DNA from: Planctomycetota bacterium
Lineage (GTDB): Bacteria > Planctomycetota > MHYJ01 > JACPRB01
Assembly (NCBI GenBank): GCA_016190175.1
Contig: JACPRC010000166.1
Span: 1-33,389 of the forward strand
Direction of reading: 5' to 3'
DNA length: 33,389 bases
Under the pieces are notes generated by a model, which was not told where the DNA came from, did no database searches, and saw only the letters and a list, made by a program, of their open reading frames with translations. Below are positions 1-11,173 of the stretch, piece by piece. A program made the translations under genes and the position numbers. Positions within the stretch are counted from its first letter, which is position 1. Each line of letters starts with the position of its first letter.

Positions 1-2
1 GG

Positions 3-707
3 CTCCTCAAGCTGAGCGGCTTCCCCGAGCCGTTCACCCGCGGCGAGGAGGCCTTCTACAACGTCTGGTCCCCCGAGCGGAAGAAGCTGCTGGTTCGCCA
101 GGACATCCGCGACGCCTCGAACATCCGGGAGATTTCGCTCCTGGAAATGCTGTCCCACGTCGTCCCCGGGCGGGTGGGGAGCCCCCTTTCCATCAACTCC
201 CTCCGGGAGGACATCGGGGTCGCCTTCGAGACCGCGAGGGACTGGCTGCTGATCCTCGAGGCCTTCTATTATCTATTCCGGATCCACCCGTACTCCCGGA
301 ACATCGCGCGGGCGATCCGGAAAGAGGCGAAGGCCTATCTCTTCGATTGGGGGGAGATCCAGGACCCGGCGGCCCGGTTCGAAAACCTGGTCGGGCTCCA
401 TTTGTTCAAGGCGGTCCATTCATGGCGGGCCACGGGGGAAGGCGAGATCGCGTTGCATTACCTGCGCGACAAGCAGAAGCGGGAAGTGGACTTCCTCGTG
501 ACCGAGAAGGGGCTCCCCGTCGTCCTGGTCGAGTGCAAGCGGGGGGAGGAGACGTTCTCTCCCGCGCTGGACCACTTCCAGCGCGCGCTGAAGGCGCCCG
601 TGGCGGTGCAGATCCTGGACAAGCCCGGCGTCTTGAAGAAGCTGCGGGCGGACGGGTTCGTCCGTTGGATCGTATCGGCGGACCGATGGCTGGCGATGCT
701 GCCGTGA
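3..707 (+). CDS. C-terminal part of AAA+ ATPase / DUF4143-type protein (5' end outside window)
   Basis: Frame 3 is open from the window edge: LLKLSGFPEPFTRGEEAFYNVWSPERKKLLVRQDIRD...VDFLVTEKGLPVVLVECKRGEE; nuclease-like 'REVDFLV...VECK' typical of DUF4143 C-termini. Confidence 0.8.
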   Translation, partial: LLKLSGFPEPFTRGEEAFYNVWSPERKKLLVRQDIRDASNIREISLLEMLSHVVPGRVGSPLSINSLREDIGVAFETARDWLLILEAFYYLFRIHPYSRNIARAIRKEAKAYLFDWGEIQDPAARFENLVGLHLFKAVHSWRATGEGEIALHYLRDKQKREVDFLVTEKGLPVVLVECKRGEETFSPALDHFQRALKAPVAVQILDKPGVLKKLRADGFVRWIVSADRWLAMLP

Positions 708-860
708 GGCGGGTTCCCCGTTTCGAAGGGAATGCGGCCGCGCCTGGAGGGGCAGGCCGCACCAAGGACCGGTGGAACTGCGGGTCCGAAGATCGGTGTT
801 TGCACAAACCGCACTGTCTTGCACGTCTGTGAGGCAAGATCGCAGGCGTGCCCAGGCACG

Positions 861-2738
861 CTATGCACGTTCCCAGATCTGGCGCGCGGTGACAAAGAGC
901 TCCTCGGCTCTTGTGTCGATTGCGTCTTCGTCCCACTGCTCTCGTCCGTCGAAGTATCGGTTCAGCATTAGGACGGAGTTCTTGAGGGCCTGCTGTTTCT
1001 TAGAAAAAGGGTCATTATGCATGGCACCATTAAGCGGCCCCGTGACAATCGTCAGATTGCCAATGGTGTGAATTATCTCGTTGCGCCTGCCAACCCGATC
1101 CTTGATCTTCTCCCATTTCGCCATCTTCGCCGCATCGCTGTCGACGAACCAGTTACCCGACATCTCCTTCGGGACGAGTTCTCCATCGAGAGGCCAGTTC
1201 TCCGCCCAATCCTGCGGCATTACATGCTCGATAGAGAGCGTCGACGTTGAGACCTCTTCTGTCTTGGAGCTGCGGAGTCGCTCATCAACGAGCTTCAATA
1301 CCAACGCGAGTTGCTTGCTTGAAAGAGAACGGTAGAGATCACCGCTCCTCCAGTGGTGTGCGAATTCCGCGTCGTCGGGCCACTCGCGAGTTGATCCCTT
1401 TCCAGCCAAGAGCAGGCTCCGTAACGCGTCACCTATCACCTGGGTCTTCCTCAGGGAGACGGTCAACTCAAGAAAGTACTTGTTGTACTCTTTGGTGTCC
1501 TTGCCGCACACGAGGCGGCGGACCAGGAAGGACTCCAGATCAGCAAGGCATTTCGCCACATCATCTTTCGGAAGTGCCGACTCTTCGAGCAGGTAGATGA
1601 CCAACGGATAAGCGGTGCTCACATCCCACACTTCCAGCCGTTCAGCGAATCGTGCGAACGGATCTCCGTTCGGGCGCTCGATCAAGGCCCTATATCGGGC
1701 ACCGAACCTCGTAAAGTGACGGAGTTCGTCTTCAACGGAGGGGAAAGGGGAAGTGTCCCTTATCCAGTTCTTGTATTCAATGTGGACCCTCCTCGAGTCT
1801 ACGGGCAGACCGAGCCTCGAAGAGAGAAACATTCGAGTCACAACATCAAGGTGGGAAGACCAGACACTTCCCCGTCGAATCCATTGGTCCCAGAACCTAT
1901 CCTCGAACTTGCTCCAATACTCGTCATACAGGTGATCCCGGTCCTCTTGGCCCTTCTCTGCGCGCATGAAAACATAACTCCGAAGAAGGTCGGACTGGCT
2001 TAGAGGTGCGCCGCGCGCGTTGAGCGAATTGAAGATCTCCTGAGAATCGTCCTGTTCGTCCAAGATGATTTCGACTACCGCGAAGTCGTCCTTGAGCACG
2101 CCGTAGAGTTCTTGCAGCAACCCTTTCTTCTTTTCGAGATCATCCCCACATGGCTTGGAAAGCTCGGCAATCCTGTCGCCAAAGAAAACGTACGCTTCGA
2201 CAAGGCGGTCTCGGGGCTCAGGCTTCCTCTTCCGTGGGAGTCTGACCACAGGATAGAGATCCTCGACCTTCTGTCGACTCCCAGCGGTTATTACATCGCA
2301 AAATACCTTTCGGTTGAATTGCGTTGGCCACAGCTTGAATTGTTCCTTTTCTCTGTCGTCCATCAAGTCAAGATCTGGATTAAGCAGAAAGCGGTCGAGC
2401 GCGTGGGCAAGAGTAGCGAACTTGTTGAGGAGCGCATAGTCGCGCACCGCGGCTATCAGGAGCTGCAACGTTGTAATCCGTTGCTGCCCGTCGATCACTA
2501 GAAACCTCGTCACCTCCTTTGTGGATTTCTTCCGAACCGTGTCCAAAATGAGCGCGCCAAGGAAGTGCGGAGTAACCCTCTTCTGAGCCAAGCGAAGGTC
2601 GAGCTTCTCGAGAATATCCTCAAGGAGAGGAGTCCAGTGATTCTCCGCAGACCACACGTAGTGCCGCTGGAAGATGGGGACGACGTACCGGAGAGAGTTG
2701 CCGAATAGATCGAGGAGCTTCCGCGGATTGGCCTGCAT
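861..2738 (-). CDS. DUF262 + DUF1524 (GmrSD-like) protein
   Basis: N-term YVVPIFQRHYVW and FLVIDGQQRITTLQLL (DUF262); C-term TLSIEHVMPQDW...IHTIGNLTIVTGPLN (HNH-like DUF1524); SD-like GGGAGGGA upstream. Confidence 0.85.
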   Translation of the reverse strand: MQANPRKLLDLFGNSLRYVVPIFQRHYVWSAENHWTPLLEDILEKLDLRLAQKRVTPHFLGALILDTVRKKSTKEVTRFLVIDGQQRITTLQLLIAAVRDYALLNKFATLAHALDRFLLNPDLDLMDDREKEQFKLWPTQFNRKVFCDVITAGSRQKVEDLYPVVRLPRKRKPEPRDRLVEAYVFFGDRIAELSKPCGDDLEKKKGLLQELYGVLKDDFAVVEIILDEQDDSQEIFNSLNARGAPLSQSDLLRSYVFMRAEKGQEDRDHLYDEYWSKFEDRFWDQWIRRGSVWSSHLDVVTRMFLSSRLGLPVDSRRVHIEYKNWIRDTSPFPSVEDELRHFTRFGARYRALIERPNGDPFARFAERLEVWDVSTAYPLVIYLLEESALPKDDVAKCLADLESFLVRRLVCGKDTKEYNKYFLELTVSLRKTQVIGDALRSLLLAGKGSTREWPDDAEFAHHWRSGDLYRSLSSKQLALVLKLVDERLRSSKTEEVSTSTLSIEHVMPQDWAENWPLDGELVPKEMSGNWFVDSDAAKMAKWEKIKDRVGRRNEIIHTIGNLTIVTGPLNGAMHNDPFSKKQQALKNSVLMLNRYFDGREQWDEDAIDTRAEELFVTARQIWERA

Positions 2739-2902
2739 CTCGGTCCCTCCCTATCCAGCCCCGGTCATCTCTGTGCGCCTTCCACTGATGGCATGGGGCG
2801 CGCGCAAGTGGGCCCCGCTTCCTTCGTGGCATCGCACTCCTGGATCCGTCCGGCGCTTCCGCGTCTTGCCGGCCCTCCCCCTCACGAGAGCCGGCCAGGC
2901 GA

Positions 2903-4117
2903 CTACTTGAACTTCACGTTCATCCCGATCCGCTGCTTCCCCCGCAGCACCGTCAGCGGCATCGACTCGCCCACGCGGAACTTCAGCCGCACGTGCATCA
3001 GCAGCTCGATCGCCTCCATGTCCTTCGTCTCGCGGTCCACGCCGACGACGACGTCGTCCGTCTTCACGCCCGCGCCCGCGGCCGCGCCGCCGCTCTTCAG
3101 CTTCGTCACCCGGATCGCGATCGCGTCCTCCGAAAGACCGAGCGCCTTGCGCTCGTCGGCCGAAAGGTCCTCCCCTTCGAGCCCGATGTCGGGCCCGCTG
3201 TCCCACCACGACTGGCGCCACGAGATGTTCGTCTTGCGCCAGTCGCCGCCCTTGAGCGCGAAGGAGAACGTCCGGCTCTTCCCCTCGCGGTCCGCGACGA
3301 CCTTCAACGTCCCGCCCTTGAAGGCGTTGAGGATCCAGATGAAGTCCGCGGGCGTCACGACGCGCTTGCCGTCCACCGTGACCACGCGGTCGCCCGCCTG
3401 CATGCCGGCCTTCTCCGCGAGGCCGCTCGCCTCCTTCACGACCGTGTTCCTGTCGATGTCGAGGACGATGCCGAGGTTGTCCGGCAGCGGGAAACCCCAC
3501 ACCGTCTCCTTGTTGAGCCGCCCCACCATGAACTCCTCCTTGCGGAGGTAGTAACCCGCGTGGTGGCAGTGGAGGCATCCCCCGGGCCGGCGCGGGTCCC
3601 GCTTGAAGGAGAGGAGATCCTGCGTGTCGAACGGCTTCCACGGCGGCGCCGTCTTCGACGCCTCCTTCCTGTGGATGTCGAGGACCTTTCGCATCGCGTC
3701 GCGGATCCCCTCGACGCTCATCATCGTCTCGCTCTTCCCGTCCTTGCGCTGGCCGTACCGCGAGTAGACATACCCGCTCGCGTTGAGGAAGAACATGTGC
3801 ATCGTGAGGTCGGGGTCCGCCTTGAAGAGGTTGATGTCCACGTTGTCCATCGTCGTGACGCGGAGGCAGACGAAGTCGCGGGAAAGCCTGGCGATCTCGG
3901 CGTCTTCCTGAGCAACCTGCTCATAGAGGGACTTGCCGTCCCTTCAAGCGATTCAGCGGAAGAGGACCCAGAGGGGCTTGCCGGTCCTGCGCGCCTCGGC
4001 GAAGGCCCGGCCGCGGTCGGAGAGCCAGTTGATCTTCGCGTCCTGGACGCCGCGCGCGCCCGCCGAGGAAACGAGCGTCAGGAGAGCGGTCGCGGATAGA
4101 AGACGGAAGCTGCGCAT
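2903..4117 (-). CDS. Predicted selenoprotein: signal peptide + thioredoxin-like domain with UxxU + CxxCH + PDZ domain(s)
   Basis: Single frame from ATG 4117: MRSFRLLSATALLTLVSSAGARG...INWLSDRGRAFAEARRTGKPLWVLFR*IA*RDGKSLYEQVAQEDAEIARLSRDFVCLRVTTMDNVDINLF...; continues through the provided ORF (M at 3850) with CLHCHH and PDZ-like segments. The only internal stops are TGA at 3953-3955 and 3944-3946. Confidence 0.85.
3927..3943 (-). promoter_or_regulatory. Candidate bacterial SECIS stem-loop
   Basis: Minus strand AGGGAC-GGCAA-GTCCCT: perfect 6-bp stem, 5-nt loop starting GG, immediately after the second TGA; loop begins 19 nt from the first base of the first TGA. Confidence 0.65.
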
Positions 4118-4190
4118 GAGTTCTCCCGAGATGCGGCCCGCTCCACGCCTATTATACGGTCGTTTCCGGAGGATGGGGACATCTTCCCGC

Positions 4191-5165
4191 TCACCTCCCC
4201 CGCACGAACCACCACGCGGCGGCCGCCGTGACGGCGAGGAGGAGGACGAGCAGCGGGATGTGGATCCACAGCGCCCGCCGGAAGGCCGCCAGCGCCGTCC
4301 GCTGCGCCTCCCGCCCGAGCGCCCCCGCCCTCTTCACGACCCGCCGCACCGCGAGAATCCTCGCCACGCTCGTGACGAGGGTCACGAGGAAGAGAAGCCC
4401 GAACACGCCTCCCGCGATCAGGCGGTACGTCTGGAAGAACTCCCCCGCGCGCTTCGCCATCGCCATCGAGACCAGCGCCACCAGGACCGTCCCCACGAGC
4501 GCGACGATCGTCCCCCAGATCCGCTGCTTCACCGGCGCGTCGAGCGACTCCTGTGCGACCCGCACGATCTCGTGCTTCTCCTCCCGGATCCCCTCGACCG
4601 TGCCCTTGACGAGGGACTCGCCCGTTTCGTGCGCGATCCGGGGGAGCTTCGCCCCGATCACGGCGGCGAGCTTCTCGCCCATCTCCGCCGCCTTCCCGCC
4701 GAGGAAGCCCTTCTTGCCGGCGATCATCGCGCCGACGGGGTCCTTCTTCATGCAGTCCTCGCACGCGCCCTCGCCGTCGATGACCTTGTGCTTCTTGAGC
4801 GAAGAGAGGAGCTCCGTCGTGAGCTGGTCGCGCGTGAAGAAGTGGCCCGTGCAGAACCACCGGCCGCAGTAGCTGCACATCCGCTTGACCGTCGTCATGC
4901 TCCCGAGGTTCGCGAGGCAGTCGATGCGCGAGCACTTCCGGTCGATCGCGCCCTTGATGTGCTCGGACCGGTGGCGCGCGACGCAGTCCACGCAGAAACC
5001 CTGGCCGGGATGGAGGGTCGGGAGGCACGTCGTGAGGAAGCGCGCGTACTCCGGCTTCGTGAGGTGGCGCGGGCAGTAGGTGTCCCCGCACATGAGGCAG
5101 GTCCCGAACGAGGTCAGGACGCCCGCCTTCTCCTCACAGTCCTCGTAGGTGCAGCTTTTCTCCAT
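4191..5165 (-). CDS. Cys-rich zinc-binding protein with C-terminal transmembrane segments
   Basis: Repeated treble-cleft-like Cys/His modules (CTYEDCEEKAG...CLMCGDTYCPRHL; CSRIDCLANLG...CSYCGRWFCTGHF) and C-terminal hydrophobic stretches. Confidence 0.7.
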   Translation of the reverse strand: MEKSCTYEDCEEKAGVLTSFGTCLMCGDTYCPRHLTKPEYARFLTTCLPTLHPGQGFCVDCVARHRSEHIKGAIDRKCSRIDCLANLGSMTTVKRMCSYCGRWFCTGHFFTRDQLTTELLSSLKKHKVIDGEGACEDCMKKDPVGAMIAGKKGFLGGKAAEMGEKLAAVIGAKLPRIAHETGESLVKGTVEGIREEKHEIVRVAQESLDAPVKQRIWGTIVALVGTVLVALVSMAMAKRAGEFFQTYRLIAGGVFGLLFLVTLVTSVARILAVRRVVKRAGALGREAQRTALAAFRRALWIHIPLLVLLLAVTAAAAWWFVRGR

Positions 5166-5171
5166 GGGCGA

Positions 5172-5606
5172 TCACGAACCGACGATACGCGCGATGCAGA
5201 CCCACGCCAGGGACGAGAAGGTGCTGACGCAGAGCAGGACCGCGCCCCGGCTCCACTGGCCCTTGGCCAGGCAGACGATGCCCACGACGAACCCGACGCA
5301 CGGGAGGAGCAGGCTGACGATCCAGTCGCCCGCCGTCGCGGGGCTCGCGAGGGAAGGCGCCGGCGGCTGCGGGGCGGACGCCCTCACCGGGCGGCCGGGA
5401 TCGACCTTCGGCAGCTCGCATCCGCACGAACGGCACCGCTCCGCCCCCAGCCCGCTCGGGCTCCCGCAGTTCTCGCACGTCTTCGCCGCGCCGTGCGACA
5501 ACAGGGCACGACAAGACGGGCAGACCTTCGCCTGCGGCAGGATCGCCTCGGCGCAGAACGGACACGGGACACGCTCCTCCGCCTCGTCGGGAACTTCGTC
5601 CGGCAC
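5172..5606 (-). CDS. Zinc-ribbon membrane protein
   Basis: GTG start at 5606; CPFCAEAILPQAKVCPSC and CENCGSPSGLGAERCRSCG ribbons, then hydrophobic C-term; TATAAT 6 nt upstream of GTG. Confidence 0.65.
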   Translation of the reverse strand: MPDEVPDEAEERVPCPFCAEAILPQAKVCPSCRALLSHGAAKTCENCGSPSGLGAERCRSCGCELPKVDPGRPVRASAPQPPAPSLASPATAGDWIVSLLLPCVGFVVGIVCLAKGQWSRGAVLLCVSTFSSLAWVCIARIVGS

Positions 5607-5612
5607 CGCGCC

Positions 5613-5618
5613 ATTATA
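5613..5618 (-). promoter_or_regulatory. -10 promoter element TATAAT, possibly leaderless
   Basis: Minus strand TATAAT-ggcgcg-GTG. Confidence 0.45.
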
Positions 5619-5635
5619 CCACGCCGCGATTCCCG

Positions 5636-8212
<2,577 letters not shown>

Positions 8213-8213
8213 A

Positions 8214-8954
8214 TCATTCTCCGAACAGCTCGCGCCACTCCTCCTCGAAGGCGCCTTCGCTCCCGGTCGTCTCCAGGATCTCGCGGCGGATCTCGGAGCG
8301 GATCTCCTCGCGCACCGCGTAGAGGTGGTTGCGCACGTCGCTCTCCTTGATCCCGAGCCTCGCGGCCACGCCCGCGTACGTCGGACTCTCGGCGGAGGAC
8401 ATCTCGTATTCCTCGTACGCGCGGAACTGCGCGTCGCGCCCGTCGGAGATGAGGCGCTCGCGGACGCGCGCGACCGCGCCTTGGACCAGCTCCGCCATCC
8501 ACGCCTGGTCGAACGCCTTCTCCGGGTCGGTCGCCTTCGGATCGGCGAGGACGTTTTCGAGCGGCGCCTCCTCGTCGCCGAGCCTGAGGATCGCGGCCCC
8601 TCCGCCGCGCTTCAGCCGCTGGAGCGCCTCCGCCTGGTGGGAGACGAAGCGGCCGAGGAGGAGCTTGAGATACTTGCGGAAGCTGCCGCGGTCGGGCTCG
8701 TACCGTTTGAGCGCGTCTCCCTGCAGGAGCCAGAGGAGGAACGCCTGCGTGATGTCCTTGGCGTCCTCGTTCGACTTCCCCCAGGTGAGGCGGACGTAGC
8801 GGTAGACGGGTTTCCAGTACCGCAGGGCGAGGGCGTCCAGGACGGGCCGCACGTCCGGGTTGTCGGGGTCGTGGATGCGCGAGACGAGGCCCCACGTCGT
8901 GTGGGGGAAGCCCGCCGCGCCGCCTCCGATGCTCGTATCTCCGCCGGGTCCCAT
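8214..8954 (-). CDS. ECF-type RNA polymerase sigma factor
   Basis: MGPGGDTSIGGGAAGFPHTTWGLVSRI...YRYVRLTWGKSNEDAKDITQAFLLWLLQ (sigma region 2) and YAGVAARLGIKESDVRNHLYAVREEIR (region 4); directly upstream of and nearly overlapping the kinase. Confidence 0.85.
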   Translation of the reverse strand: MGPGGDTSIGGGAAGFPHTTWGLVSRIHDPDNPDVRPVLDALALRYWKPVYRYVRLTWGKSNEDAKDITQAFLLWLLQGDALKRYEPDRGSFRKYLKLLLGRFVSHQAEALQRLKRGGGAAILRLGDEEAPLENVLADPKATDPEKAFDQAWMAELVQGAVARVRERLISDGRDAQFRAYEEYEMSSAESPTYAGVAARLGIKESDVRNHLYAVREEIRSEIRREILETTGSEGAFEEEWRELFGE

Positions 8955-9032
8955 GATCGGGGGCGCATTATAGCGATCCGGCCGGTCAAACGGAACGGCG
9001 CATTCGCGGAATCGTGATATCATGCTCTCCGC

Positions 9033-9906
9033 GATGACGTCGCGACGCACCTCCCTGCCCAGGCCGGGCGACCGCCTCGATCTCGGCGCGGGGCTCCGCG
9101 TCAGTCCCTTCTGCGTCGGCATGACCGGATCGCCGGAGACGGTCTGCGCGGCATACGACGCCGGGATCAACTTCTTTTTCCTGAGCGCCGATATGCACTG
9201 GCCGCTCTACGAGGGGATGCGGCGCGGTCTGGAGACGCTCCTCGGGCGCGGCGTGCGCGACCGCATCGCGGTCGGCGTCGTGTCGTACGCGACGCAGCCG
9301 GAGTTCTGCTGGATGCCGTTTCGCGAGGCGGTCGAAGCGGTGCCCGGACTGGAACGGATCGACGTCACGATCGCCGGCGGCGTCTATGGACCGGAGTTCG
9401 CGACCCGGGCGCAGGTCTACCGCGAACACCGGCGGCAGGCGTACCTCGGGGCCCGCGCGATCGGCGCGAGTTTCCACGACCGTCCCGCCGCGGCCGATGC
9501 GACGGCGCGAGGCCTCGTCGACATCTCCTTCGTGCGCTACAATCCGGCGCATCCCGGAGCGCGGGCCGACGTCTTCCCGCATCTGCCGGAACCGCGATCG
9601 ACGCTCCTCTACACGTTCAAGAGCACCGACGGGTACGTGCCGCCGTCCCGGTGCGCGCAGCTCGGCCTCGACGGCGCCTACTGGCGTCCCCGCGTGACGG
9701 ACCACTACCGCTTCGCGCTGACTTCGCCGCGGGTGGACGGCATCCTCTGCTCGCTCGACGGGCCGGCCGAGGTCGCGGAGTTCGCGGCGGCGATGGAGGC
9801 GGGGCCGCTCGACGAAGAGGAGGAGCGGTATCTCATCGAGCTGGCGATGCTGGACCGGGGGAAGGCGGGGCTCCGGCTTGACGGCGGGCCAGGACGCCCG
9901 CTCTGA
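9033..9906 (+). CDS. Aldo/keto reductase-like oxidoreductase
   Basis: LGAGLRVSPFCVGMTGSPETVCAAYDAGINFFFLSADMHW...; ATG at 9022 or 9033 possible (ORF track gives 9022 in the same frame family). Confidence 0.55.
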
Positions 9907-9919
9907 AGGTGACCGCCGC

Positions 9920-10582
9920 CTACCAGCCGTACTCCTCCGTGATGGGCTCGATGACCATCGACCTCACGAGCGCCTCGCCGAGATCCGAGGACGTCTCCTC
10001 CCAGCTTCCGGAGTAGACGCTTCCGATTTCGAGCGTCATGTCGCCGCGACCGACGGCGCCGGTGATGGAAACCGTGGCGCTGGAACTCCCCTCGTCCGGC
10101 GTGCGGATCTGCCACATGCCGTTCCCTCCCAGCGCGATGTTCGTGAGCTTGGCCGTGAAATTGTGGTTCACGAGCAGGTACTTGATCTTCCCCGTGATCG
10201 TGATCTTCGCGCCGGAGCCGGTCCACTGGGGCGAGACCCGCCAGTCGAAGGTGGTCGTCGTGGCGGAGCCGGTGCTCGTCGTCGCGCGGTTGCTGAGATC
10301 CATGGCCGGCGGGCTCGATCCCGCGTCAAAGGAGACGCTCATCTCCACGAGGCTCGCGCCCCACTCGTCGAGTTTGTCCTGAAGAGCGTCCTCGAAGGTC
10401 GAGGTGAGCCGGTCCTCGGCGGATTCCTCCATGGCGGACTTCCGGGATGCCGACGACCAGGTGTCGGAGAGGACCTCGTTGAAGCTCGATTCGTACAACG
10501 CCTCGATCGGATCGCAGCTCTGGAGAGCGGAGGACCCTGCCGCCATCATGGCGACGAGGAGCCAGTGTCCGGCGTTCTTCAT
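9920..10582 (-). CDS. Secreted/lipoprotein-like hypothetical protein
   Basis: N-term MKNAGHWLLVAMMAAGSSALQSCD resembles a signal peptide with lipobox-like Cys. Confidence 0.6.
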   Translation of the reverse strand: MKNAGHWLLVAMMAAGSSALQSCDPIEALYESSFNEVLSDTWSSASRKSAMEESAEDRLTSTFEDALQDKLDEWGASLVEMSVSFDAGSSPPAMDLSNRATTSTGSATTTTFDWRVSPQWTGSGAKITITGKIKYLLVNHNFTAKLTNIALGGNGMWQIRTPDEGSSSATVSITGAVGRGDMTLEIGSVYSGSWEETSSDLGEALVRSMVIEPITEEYGW

Positions 10583-10687
10583 CGGAGCATCTCCTTCCGT
10601 CTCCGGAAGACCCGTCCGGTCGCGGAAGGGGCCCGAAAAACGGAATGGGATGTCGCGATCCGTCGGCGGGAGTCGGCGACAATCCGC

Positions 10688-11116
10688 CTACGAGTCCTTG
10701 GGCTTGCGCCGGAACGTGGTGTCCGCGACGATCCGGCTCTCGCGCGCCTCGTGGTCCCGGAGCAGCCCCGTCAGGCCGACGATGTCGGTGACGGAGGGCG
10801 CGCCGCCGGCCGCGATCCTCCGCCGAAGCTCGGTCAGTTTCGACCGGATCGTCTCGTGATCGGCGAGCAGGTCCTCGATCCCGGCGGGATCGTCGCGGTC
10901 GACCATCTCGCGGAGCCCGTCGGGGCCTTCCTCACGCGCGAAGTGGGCTTCGAGGAGATCGTGCAGGTCGTCCAACAGCGGACCGGCCCCGTCCGGCCCC
11001 TTCGCTGCCTCCAGTCTGTCGACGAGCCTCCTCATGGCGAGGTGGTCCTGCTGCAACCGGGGAAGGTGCAGGCGGCGGGTCTCGCCGGTGGGATCGGAGG
11101 ATGGTGCGTCGCTCAT
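10688..11116 (-). CDS. Hemerythrin HHE-like domain protein
   Basis: LQQDHLAMRRLVD...LLEAHFAREE...LLADHETIRSKL...LRDHEARE spacing of His/Glu; start taken at internal MSDAPSS. Confidence 0.6.
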   Translation of the reverse strand: MSDAPSSDPTGETRRLHLPRLQQDHLAMRRLVDRLEAAKGPDGAGPLLDDLHDLLEAHFAREEGPDGLREMVDRDDPAGIEDLLADHETIRSKLTELRRRIAAGGAPSVTDIVGLTGLLRDHEARESRIVADTTFRRKPKDS

Positions 11117-11173
11117 GGTGCCGGCAGCCTCCGTCGATCGACGCCGCGATGCTACCACCGCCGCCGGGTCCCA

